From: an uncultured Blautia sp.
GTDB lineage: Bacteria > Bacillota > Clostridia > Lachnospirales > Lachnospiraceae
DNA: 5,078 bases
NCBI GenBank assembly: GCA_900541345.1
Contig: UQJE01000120.1
Location: 1 to 5,078, forward strand
Direction of reading: 5' to 3'
Within the stretch, counting starts at the first letter, position 1. Every line of letters begins with the position of its first letter. The notes below the pieces were generated by a model. It was not told the DNA's origin. It did no database searches and saw only the letters and a program-made list of their open reading frames with translations. The position numbers were made by a program, and so were the translations under genes. Shown here piece after piece: positions 1-5,078 of the stretch.

Positions 1-457
1 TATCTGTCTTACAGATCAGAAGGGCGCCTGTAGTATCTTTATCGATTCTGTGCACAATACCGGGGCGCATAATGCCATTAATTCCGGATAAGTTTCCCTT
101 GCAGTGAAATAAAACGGCATTGACAAGGGTTCCTGACGTATGCCCGGCACTAGGGTGCACCACCATATCCTTTGGTTTATTTACCACCATAAGAGAATCG
201 TCCTCGTAGAGAATATCAAGAGGAATTTCCTCCGGAAGAATATCCGGTTCCTCCGGTTCTGGAACAGAAACAGAAACCATATCTCCCTCCTGAACCTTAT
301 AATTCGCTTTTATGGCTTTATTATTCACCGTAATACTCTTATCTTTTAAAAGCTTTTGCAGGTAAGAACGAGATATATCCTCCATATTATCAGAGAGATA
401 CTTATCAATCCGGATTCCGGTATTTTCTTTTTCTACCTGAAAAATGATTTTATCCAT
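1..457 (-). CDS. RluD/YlyB-type 23S rRNA pseudouridine synthase, N-terminal part (cut by left edge)
   Basis: This is the first 152 codons of an RluA-family pseudouridine synthase; the rest lies beyond the left edge (family members are about 300 residues). Such enzymes isomerise uridine to pseudouridine in RNA; the RluD branch acts on 23S rRNA. An S4 RNA-binding domain spans about residues 15-70 (IRIDKYLSD, then SRSYLQKLL and ITVNN). The catalytic domain then opens with VVNKPKDMVVHPSAGH (92-106), GTLVNAVL and RPGIVHRIDKDTTG (131-144). Asp139 in HRID is the expected catalytic aspartate, encoded at 43-41, and falls at the same number as in E. coli RluD. The ATG at 457 is 3 bases after the lspA stop, with a GGA about 10 bases upstream inside the end of lspA, suggesting coupled translation. 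Placement after lspA matches B. subtilis lspA-ylyB. The exact target uridines cannot be read from this fragment. Confidence 0.93.
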   Translation of the reverse strand, partial: MDKIIFQVEKENTGIRIDKYLSDNMEDISRSYLQKLLKDKSITVNNKAIKANYKVQEGDMVSVSVPEPEEPDILPEEIPLDILYEDDSLMVVNKPKDMVVHPSAGHTSGTLVNAVLFHCKGNLSGINGIMRPGIVHRIDKDTTGALLICKTD

Positions 458-460
458 ATC

Positions 461-1006
461 TTATTTTTCCTTTTTTCTAAAACTTAAAAAGTCGAAATCG
501 TCCTCTTTTTTATATTTGAAAAAGACAAAAATCACAAGTAGGATTCCGCCGCATACTACATAAATATCTGCCATATTAAAGACAGGAAAATCAATCAGGG
601 AAAAATAAATAAAATCAATGACATATCCGCGAAAAACACGGTCTATCATATTTCCGAGTGCTCCGGAAAGCATCAGTACACAGACTGCCATAAGGGGAAT
701 ATAATACCGATTCTTTGGAATTTTCAAAAAAATCCAGATGATTAATATAAAAAGTATCATACTCACAACAGCAAAAAACGCAGTAGAACCCTGAAACATT
801 CCAAAAGCAATTCCTCTGTTTTCCGGGTACAGATATTTCAGCTCCAATATGCCGGGAATCAGGGAAACGGCCTCTTTCCCTTTTAAATAAGCTGCAGCCA
901 AAAGCTTTGTATACTGATCCAGAAATACGGCTATAATAACAATCAGACTGCTTAAAAGGGTACACAAGCCTGCAGATAAAGGAGTTTTCTTTTCTTGTTT
1001 ATTCAT
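461..1006 (-). CDS. lspA: Lipoprotein signal peptidase (signal peptidase II)
   Basis: LspA is an integral membrane aspartic protease that removes the signal peptide from prolipoproteins after Lgt adds diacylglycerol to the lipobox cysteine. At 181 residues it is slightly longer than usual (about 150-165), through a 12-15 residue hydrophilic N-terminus and a charged C-terminal tail (KYKKEDDFDF onward, 164-181). Four hydrophobic segments are visible at about 15-34, 72-94, 102-120 and 147-164. The family motifs are all present: DQYTK (Asp30), ENRGIAFG (Asn63), GNMIDR (118-123), VIDF (Asp131) and FNMAD (Asp147). The active-site aspartate pair is expected among these last three motifs, most likely Asp131 and Asp147. 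The ATG overlaps the aroB stop as ATGA, with AGGGAG at 1020-1015 eight bases upstream, which supports this start. The next gene, a RluD-type synthase, starts 3 bases after its stop. Confidence 0.97.
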   Translation of the reverse strand: MNKQEKKTPLSAGLCTLLSSLIVIIAVFLDQYTKLLAAAYLKGKEAVSLIPGILELKYLYPENRGIAFGMFQGSTAFFAVVSMILFILIIWIFLKIPKNRYYIPLMAVCVLMLSGALGNMIDRVFRGYVIDFIYFSLIDFPVFNMADIYVVCGGILLVIFVFFKYKKEDDFDFLSFRKKEK

Positions 1007-2088
1007 ATGAGAATCTCCCTGATTGCCTGCAGCAACTCCTCATCCGTAACGTTTTTATCTATAAAACTCTTTCCGATTCCATCCATAAGAATAAATTTAA
1101 TCTGTCCCTGTTCCATCTTCTTGTCTTTTTTGGTAGCTGCAAGCACTTCCTCCGCCTGTAAGCCTTCTGTTTTTAAAGGAAGTTTATATCCCTCAAGTCC
1201 AAAAAGAATCTCTCTGTATTCCTCTTCTGTGAGAAGTCCCCTATTCTTTGAGAGGAAGGCGGCAGCATGAAGTCCAAGTCCTACACACTGTCCATGACCA
1301 AGAGTAAAATGCTTCAGTTTTTCTACAGCATGGCCTGCTGTGTGCCCGAGATTTAAAAGGGCTCTCTCTCCCTGTTCTTTTGGATCCCTCTCCACAATAC
1401 CAGCTTTGATTTCACAGCATCTTCTTACAACAGAAGTTAAAAGCACAGAATCCAGGTTCTGTATTTTTTCCTGTTCTTTACATACCAAACGGAAAAATTC
1501 TCCGTCACAAATAAGACCTGTTTTTAAAACTTCTCCCATTCCGCAGATAAATTCTCTTTCAGGAAGCGACTTTAAGGTGTTAAGATTCATGTACACAAGA
1601 CGCGGCTGACAAAAAGCGCCCACCATATTTTTATACTGTGCCATATCCACACCTGTTTTTCCGCCTACGCTGCTGTCCACCTGTGCCAGAAGAGTTGTTG
1701 GTATCTGAATAAAGTCAATTCCACGTAAATAGGTTGCTGCAGCAAAACCGGTCAAATCTCCGGTTACACCGCCACCAAGAGCGGCAAGGACACATTTTCT
1801 GTCAAACCCTCTTTCTATGAGAAAAGCATAAAGTTTTGATACTGTGTGAAGATTTTTCTGTTCCTCTCCTGCCTGAAAAGTAAATATACATACCTCTTCA
1901 GCTGCTTTTTCCAGTTCTTTTTTTACTTCTTCCGCATAAAGAGAAAAAGTATTGCTGTCACAAACAAGACAAATCCTGCGACCGCCTAAATCTTCTCCTG
2001 AAAGGACTCTGGAAAGTCCTTTAAAATCCTGTGCAAAATAAATGGGATAATGAAATTCGTTGTCTCTTTTTACAAGTAATGCGTCCAT
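1003..2088 (-). CDS. aroB: 3-dehydroquinate synthase
   Basis: AroB converts DAHP to 3-dehydroquinate, the second step of the shikimate pathway, in the cytoplasm using NAD+ and a divalent metal. The 361-residue length is normal. Visible motifs are GGGVTGDLTGF (105-115, nucleotide-binding glycine loop), LRGIDFIQIPTTLLAQVDSS (121-140) and VGGKTGVD (141-148, Lys144). Then come GMGEVLKTG (183-191) with metal ligand Glu186, NLGHTAGHA (246-254) with ligand His249, and GHGQCVGLG (264-272) with ligand His265. The 16-residue spacing between the two histidines equals that of the characterised Aspergillus enzyme. Gln267 replaces the Glu more usually seen in HGExV. The ATG start is supported by AGGAG ending 7 bases upstream. 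It follows ylmH by 11 bases and overlaps lspA by 4 bases. Other shikimate genes are not in the window, so this copy sits apart from them or is the sole aroB. Confidence 0.97.
   Translation of the reverse strand: MDALLVKRDNEFHYPIYFAQDFKGLSRVLSGEDLGGRRICLVCDSNTFSLYAEEVKKELEKAAEEVCIFTFQAGEEQKNLHTVSKLYAFLIERGFDRKCVLAALGGGVTGDLTGFAAATYLRGIDFIQIPTTLLAQVDSSVGGKTGVDMAQYKNMVGAFCQPRLVYMNLNTLKSLPEREFICGMGEVLKTGLICDGEFFRLVCKEQEKIQNLDSVLLTSVVRRCCEIKAGIVERDPKEQGERALLNLGHTAGHAVEKLKHFTLGHGQCVGLGLHAAAFLSKNRGLLTEEEYREILFGLEGYKLPLKTEGLQAEEVLAATKKDKKMEQGQIKFILMDGIGKSFIDKNVTDEELLQAIREILI
1015..1020 (-). promoter_or_regulatory. Ribosome binding site of lspA inside the end of aroB
   Basis: AGGGAG on the minus strand lies 8 bases before the lspA ATG and within the last codons of aroB. 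Together with the ATGA stop/start overlap it fixes the lspA start at 1006. Confidence 0.75.
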
Positions 2089-2095
2089 AATGTAT

Positions 2096-2102
2096 CTCCT
2101 TA
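2096..2102 (-). promoter_or_regulatory. Ribosome binding site of aroB fused to the ylmH stop codon
   Basis: Read on the minus strand, TAAGGAG holds both the ylmH stop codon (TAA) and a Shine-Dalgarno AGGAG that ends 7 bases before the aroB ATG. Ribosomes ending ylmH would therefore be placed on the aroB initiation site, consistent with coupled expression. Coupling itself is inference. Confidence 0.75.
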
Positions 2103-2855
2103 TGAAGTGTAACGTAAAATTCTTACGCTGTATCTGCCTTTCTTTGTCTGCCTTGTAATTCCATCATAAAGAAAGCGCCCTTTTCCTCTTACAGAAATAA
2201 TATCCCCTTCCTTTGGCTCATATCCATTTGAAGTAATCAGACGTCCATTTACAAATACAAGTCCTCCCTCTATAAAAGCGACCATACTGCTTCTGGAAGA
2301 CTGAAATGCCAGAGAAATAAGGGAATCGAGACGCACAGAGGCACAGGTTCCGCTTATAGATTCCATCTTTGGCTTCGGAAGATCCGCGGGATTTTCTATT
2401 TTTTCAATCATGACCTCTGTATGGCGGATTCGGAAAAGATTTTCCAGAAAAAAATCTGTCATTTTACTTAAGCAAAACAGATATGCTTCTTTTTCTTCTG
2501 TAAGAATATCACCTACAACGCTTCTGTCCACACCCAGATTTAAAACAGCTCCCAGATAATCTCTGTGCGTAAGAGGCTCTGAAAATTTTGCCGCCCTTGG
2601 ACGGATACGGAGACAGTCGATAGGATACTCCCAGGGATAAACAAGAGCATCAGAATGAAATGCCACCATCTGACGCTCTGCATTATCGTAGCCGCCAAAG
2701 CTCTCCACGATTACACCAGATGAGCGGAAATCCAGGCTGTTTACTATATTTCTTTCATTCAAATTAAGAAAATCCGAAAAAGTCACAATATCCCTCTGAA
2801 AAGAGATATTGGCTAATTCTCGGATTCTCTTAGTAAAAAATTCATTTTTATCCAT
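2100..2855 (-). CDS. ylmH: YlmH-family S4-domain RNA-binding protein
   Basis: This 251-residue protein matches the YlmH family in length (about 257 in B. subtilis), domain order and neighbourhood. The N-terminal two thirds carry the conserved LTHRDYLGAVLNLGVDRSVVGDIL stretch (95-118). The C-terminus is an S4 RNA-binding domain (about 173-240) with VRLDSLISLAF, SSRS (186-189) and VFVNGRLI, followed by a KEGDIISVRGKGRF strand region. B. subtilis YlmH is reported to act in translation rescue and ribosome-associated quality control by binding stalled 50S-peptidyl-tRNA complexes; the same role here is inferred from family membership. The ATG lies 5 bases after the sepF stop. The only nearby Shine-Dalgarno is a weak AGGA in the last sepF codons, about 11 bases upstream, so expression probably depends on coupling to sepF. 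No ylmG lies between it and sepF, and no divIVA follows it. Confidence 0.94.
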   Translation of the reverse strand: MDKNEFFTKRIRELANISFQRDIVTFSDFLNLNERNIVNSLDFRSSGVIVESFGGYDNAERQMVAFHSDALVYPWEYPIDCLRIRPRAAKFSEPLTHRDYLGAVLNLGVDRSVVGDILTEEKEAYLFCLSKMTDFFLENLFRIRHTEVMIEKIENPADLPKPKMESISGTCASVRLDSLISLAFQSSRSSMVAFIEGGLVFVNGRLITSNGYEPKEGDIISVRGKGRFLYDGITRQTKKGRYSVRILRYTS

Positions 2856-2860
2856 TAGTA

Positions 2861-3511
2861 TTAATATCCTGCCCTCACAGAAGGAACAGAGCCTCCGAGA
2901 ATATTCTGAAGATCACCTGTAATATCTACGTTGTAAGGTCCAAGTACAAAAATGTAGCTGGAAACCTTCTGCAGGCTGCCTCCAAGAGAATAACAGGCAC
3001 CGGAAGTAAAGTCAATAATCCTCTGGGCAAGCTCCATATCAATTCCTTCCAGATTTAAAATAACAGTAGAATTATCTACAAGCGTATCTGCAATCTCTCT
3101 CGTATCTTCCATAGAAGAAGGCTTGATTACACAAACTTCCATATTGGGTGTCTGTGTACCGCGTTTACTGCTTCGCATAGGTGTGATTTTAGGTGAGGCA
3201 GCCGGGCGAGAAACTCGCTCCTGTCTCACCGGTGCTTTTGCAGCCGCAGTTTTTACACTTGCTCTGGAAGAAGTCTTCACCGGAACTTCCTCTTCCTCCT
3301 CCTCATCATCAAGATAATCCATGTCGTCTATGTCATCCTCTGATTTTCTGGCAAATTTTTCGAAAAACTTCTTCTTCGGTCTTTCTTCTATTTCGTCATC
3401 AAGGAAATCGTCTTCTTCATCATCCATCAGACTGTCATCTAAGTAATCGTCGTCCTCATCCATATTATCATTCAGCTTGATGGCATTCAAAAACTTACCT
3501 AAAACGTCCAT
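2861..3511 (-). CDS. sepF: SepF, FtsZ membrane anchor of the division ring
   Basis: SepF polymerises, binds the FtsZ C-terminal tail and tethers the Z-ring to the membrane through an N-terminal amphipathic helix. I place the start at ATG 3511 (216 residues), not at the in-frame TTG at 3523. The TTG is part of TTGGAG, whose GGAG sits 6 bases before this ATG as its ribosome binding site, and MDVLGKFLNAIKL is the expected N-terminal amphipathic helix. Residues 15-75 form a very acidic linker (34 Asp/Glu) with D-Y/F-L-D-D at 22-26, 35-39 and 65-69. Residues 79-121 form a basic, Ser/Ala/Pro-rich linker. The folded SepF domain spans about 124-200 (MEVCVIKPSSMEDTREIAD, then NLEGIDMELAQRIIDF, GACYSLGG, SSYIFVLGPYNVDI). 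At 216 residues it is much longer than B. subtilis SepF (about 152) because of the linker. It follows yggS by 28 bases, as in many Firmicutes. Confidence 0.95.
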   Translation of the reverse strand: MDVLGKFLNAIKLNDNMDEDDDYLDDSLMDDEEDDFLDDEIEERPKKKFFEKFARKSEDDIDDMDYLDDEEEEEEVPVKTSSRASVKTAAAKAPVRQERVSRPAASPKITPMRSSKRGTQTPNMEVCVIKPSSMEDTREIADTLVDNSTVILNLEGIDMELAQRIIDFTSGACYSLGGSLQKVSSYIFVLGPYNVDITGDLQNILGGSVPSVRAGY

Positions 3512-3517
3512 TTTAAT

Positions 3518-3521
3518 CTCC
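3518..3521 (-). promoter_or_regulatory. Ribosome binding site deciding the sepF start
   Basis: GGAG on the minus strand lies 6 bases before ATG 3511. It overlaps the upstream in-frame TTG, so a start at that TTG would leave it without this site; the ATG is the better start. Confidence 0.75.
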
Positions 3522-3539
3522 AATCTTTATTTCATAATT

Positions 3540-4238
3540 TTATCTAACTGCATAGTTTCTTTCTCCGAAGATACCTGTTCCAACACGTACCATCGTGGCG
3601 CCCTCCTGGATTGCAACCTGATAGTCTCCAGTCATGCCCATGCTCAGGACGCTCATAGTAATATTATTAATGTTTTTCTCTCTAATGTCAACACTTAATT
3701 TCCTTAATTTGTGAAAAACTCCCCTGTTTTCTTCCGGATTTTCTACAAATGGAGCGATTGTCATAAGTCCTTTTACCTGAATATGGGAAAAAACCGATAC
3801 TTTTTCCAGGAAAGGAATCACTTCTTCCGGCGAAAAACCATATTTACTCTCTTCCTGCGCAACATTGACTTCCACAAGAACAGGCACGATTACATTTTTC
3901 TTTGCAGCTTCCTGCTCAATTGTTTCCGCAAGGCGGAGAGAATCTACAGAATGTATCATGGCAACCTTATCCACAATGTATTTTACCTTGTTTCGCTGGA
4001 GATGTCCGATCATATGCCACTGTACGTCATCTGGCATCTGCTCATATTTATCCATAATTTCCTGTACCTTATTTTCTCCAAAAATTCTCTGCCCGCAGCG
4101 ATATGCGTCCATAAGCATGGATACCGGTTTTGTTTTGCTCACTGCGATCAGAGTAACCTCTTCTTTCTTCCGACCGGAAACAGCACAGCTTCTTTCTATG
4201 TTTTCTTCTACATTTTTCAGATTTTCTTCTATCATCAT
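3540..4238 (-). CDS. yggS: YggS/YlmE/PROSC-type pyridoxal phosphate homeostasis protein
   Basis: Members of this family bind pyridoxal 5'-phosphate without known enzymatic turnover and buffer the cofactor pool; mutants show altered amino acid and vitamin B6 balance. The 232-residue length is typical, a single alanine-racemase-like TIM barrel. PLP-lysine is Lys35 in LIAVSKTKP (30-38). Other signatures are FGENKVQE (53-60), WHMIGHLQRNK (74-84), VNVAQEESKYGF (124-135), GLMTIAP (157-163), LSMGMTGDYQVAI (198-210) and VRVGTGIFG (217-225); the serine, Gly-Met and Arg-x-Gly groups there bind the phosphate in family structures. The first two codons are both ATG. AGGAGG at 4248-4243 is 4 bases from the first and 7 from the second (4235), so the second may be the real start. 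It lies 16 bases after the HlyD-like gene and directly before sepF, the position of B. subtilis ylmE. Confidence 0.96.
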   Translation of the reverse strand: MMIEENLKNVEENIERSCAVSGRKKEEVTLIAVSKTKPVSMLMDAYRCGQRIFGENKVQEIMDKYEQMPDDVQWHMIGHLQRNKVKYIVDKVAMIHSVDSLRLAETIEQEAAKKNVIVPVLVEVNVAQEESKYGFSPEEVIPFLEKVSVFSHIQVKGLMTIAPFVENPEENRGVFHKLRKLSVDIREKNINNITMSVLSMGMTGDYQVAIQEGATMVRVGTGIFGERNYAVR

Positions 4239-4242
4239 ATTT

Positions 4243-4248
4243 CCTCCT
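4243..4248 (-). promoter_or_regulatory. Strong ribosome binding site of yggS
   Basis: A full AGGAGG consensus on the minus strand precedes two consecutive ATG codons. Spacing is 4 bases to the ATG at 4238 and 7 bases to the ATG at 4235; the latter is closer to the usual optimum. It is the strongest Shine-Dalgarno in the window. Confidence 0.75.
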
Positions 4249-4254
4249 GCAGTT

Positions 4255-5078
4255 TTAATAGAGAATATCCTCTTCTTTTACCTCTGATGCATCTCGAACA
4301 ATACGGTCATATCTGGAAAGCCCGTAAGACGTTCCTTTCGATACAATAGCATACTCTTCGTTCTGATCCAGGATCTCAATTCTCCGAAATACGGCATATC
4401 CCTGATTAATGCAGTACACTCCCTCCAGAACAGCAGTATCTCCTACAATATATCTCTCCTGGGAATTCGGATTAATAATGGCGTCTCCCTCTTTAAAAGA
4501 GTTTTTATCTACATAATATATATAGGAAGGTTCTTTTTCTTTTGTTTCTTCTGTTTCTTCTGTTCCGAGAGAAGCAGCCTGTTTCTGTTCCACTCTTGCA
4601 TAAACGGTAGGCGTTACAAAATTTTTCACATTGTCTCCCGATTTATTTTTACCCACTGTAAAAAATCCTTCTTCTCCACCCTCGCCGCCTGTGGCTGCAA
4701 AAGAAGAGGGAATCGTGTAAAATTCCTTTGTCACTACAGAAGACAGAGGAATTTTAAGCCCGGTTACCGTGTTTGTTACCAGTTCAATATCAAGAAAACG
4801 ATCAGAAGCATAGCGGACAAGCCCCTTATTAAAATCAAGACGTCCATATTTTTCTCCGTCGATTTCCATAATCGAAAAATCTCCGCTTTGAGTCATGCCG
4901 TCTTTTAAAAACTTTACACGCATGACCGTTCGATCTGCTAATCGCGCTGCTTGTTTATCACTTAAAGGAATCAAAAGACTCCATCTTTCATCTGTGATCA
5001 GTGTGTAAATATCATCTCCCGCTTCCACTTTCTTCTGTGTTTTTAAATCTGTCTCATGATAGGAATTCTGGTCAAAAT
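4255..5078 (-). CDS. HlyD/membrane-fusion-like envelope protein, C-terminal 273 residues (cut by right edge)
   Basis: The reading frame stays open to the right edge (upstream residues FDQNSYHETDLKTQKK), so the GTG codon at 5028 is an internal valine and the true start is outside the window. From the visible first residue, a short VEAGDDIYTLITDERW stretch (about 17-32) looks like the end of a lipoyl-like/barrel-sandwich segment. It is followed by IPLSDKQAARL, beta-rich sequence, and IPLSSVVTKEFYTIP (about 109-123), as in HlyD/MacA adaptor proteins. A Gly/Glu-rich loop and a Glu/Thr/Lys linker (GTEETEETKEKEP, about 171-183) separate it from a C-terminal beta region. That region contains EGVYCINQGYAVFRRIEIL and EYAIVSKGTSYGLSRYDRIV, which resembles the membrane-proximal end of adaptor proteins. 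Any N-terminal membrane anchor would lie outside the window. From memory, similar proteins annotated as HlyD-family adaptors sit before yggS-sepF in Lachnospiraceae. No transporter partner is seen, and the substrate or role is unknown. Confidence 0.75.
   Translation of the reverse strand, partial: FDQNSYHETDLKTQKKVEAGDDIYTLITDERWSLLIPLSDKQAARLADRTVMRVKFLKDGMTQSGDFSIMEIDGEKYGRLDFNKGLVRYASDRFLDIELVTNTVTGLKIPLSSVVTKEFYTIPSSFAATGGEGGEEGFFTVGKNKSGDNVKNFVTPTVYARVEQKQAASLGTEETEETKEKEPSYIYYVDKNSFKEGDAIINPNSQERYIVGDTAVLEGVYCINQGYAVFRRIEILDQNEEYAIVSKGTSYGLSRYDRIVRDASEVKEEDILY
4545..4562. repeat. Two perfect 9-base tandem repeat units inside the HlyD-like gene
   Basis: The plus-strand unit tttcttctg occurs twice back to back. 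On the coding strand it yields a repeated Glu-Glu-Thr in the hydrophilic linker. Because the unit is a multiple of three, copy number changes would keep the frame. Two copies only, so this may be chance in a low-complexity linker. Confidence 0.6.

Noticed and set aside
458..480. T-rich stretch at the lspA-rluD junction as a terminator
   Set aside because: No GC-rich stem precedes it in the transcription direction; it encodes the Lys-rich lspA tail and carries the next gene's ribosome binding site.
615..965. Minus-strand frame of 116 codons within lspA
   Set aside because: It is an alternative-frame shadow of lspA, whose membrane segments and active-site motifs are all in the other frame.
3123..3480. 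Plus-strand frames opposite sepF, rich in Ser, Pro and His
   Set aside because: They are the complement of the acidic and basic low-complexity SepF linker, with no independent coding evidence.
3711..4349. Long plus-strand frame of 212 codons opposite yggS
   Set aside because: It is antisense to a clearly conserved yggS and extends past it into the HlyD-like gene; the product is Phe/His/Tyr-rich with no family motif and no ribosome binding site.
5026..5028. GTG as start codon of the HlyD-like gene
   Set aside because: The frame stays open to the window edge with no stop, the upstream residues look like normal coding sequence, and no ribosome binding site fits; it is an internal valine.
1..5078. 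A divIVA, ylmG, promoter, tRNA, CRISPR array or insertion sequence
   Set aside because: All sequence is accounted for by seven closely packed genes with gaps of at most 28 bases; I found no frame or repeat fitting any of these.

Overview
All recognisable genes lie on the minus strand and are packed head to tail with no gap longer than about 28 bases, so the window reads as the inside of one operon transcribed from right to left. Both ends are cut: the right-most gene lacks its 5' end and the left-most gene lacks its 3' half. The AT-rich composition, strong AGGAGG-type ribosome binding sites and the yggS-sepF-ylmH block point to a Gram-positive Firmicute. The protein style and the HlyD-like gene before yggS suggest Clostridia, probably Lachnospiraceae; that family call is inference from memory, not from a search.

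Order in transcription direction: (1) C-terminal part of a HlyD/membrane-fusion-like envelope protein, 5078-4255; (2) yggS, PLP homeostasis protein, 4238-3540; (3) sepF, FtsZ membrane anchor, with its start corrected to 3511, ending at 2861; (4) ylmH, S4-domain RNA-binding protein, 2855-2100; (5) aroB, 3-dehydroquinate synthase, 2088-1003; (6) lspA, lipoprotein signal peptidase, 1006-461; (7) N-terminal half of an RluD-type pseudouridine synthase, 457-1. Junctions are 16, 28, 5 and 11 bases, then a 4-base ATGA overlap, then 3 bases, so translational coupling is likely along the second half.

Compared with the Bacillus subtilis arrangement (ylmD-ylmE-sepF-ylmG-ylmH-divIVA, with lspA-ylyB elsewhere), this cluster keeps ylmE/yggS, sepF and ylmH. 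It has no ylmG between sepF and ylmH and no divIVA after ylmH. It carries the shikimate-pathway gene aroB instead, then runs straight into lspA and rluD. Its products would serve cell division (SepF), ribosome and RNA functions (YlmH, RluD), lipoprotein maturation (LspA), cofactor balance (YggS) and aromatic amino acid synthesis (AroB): a housekeeping growth operon rather than an accessory island.

I see no promoter, terminator, RNA gene, mobile element, CRISPR array or dedicated novel system. The points most worth a second look are aroB in the divIVA position, the long charge-segregated SepF linker, and the HlyD-like gene joined to a division cluster.
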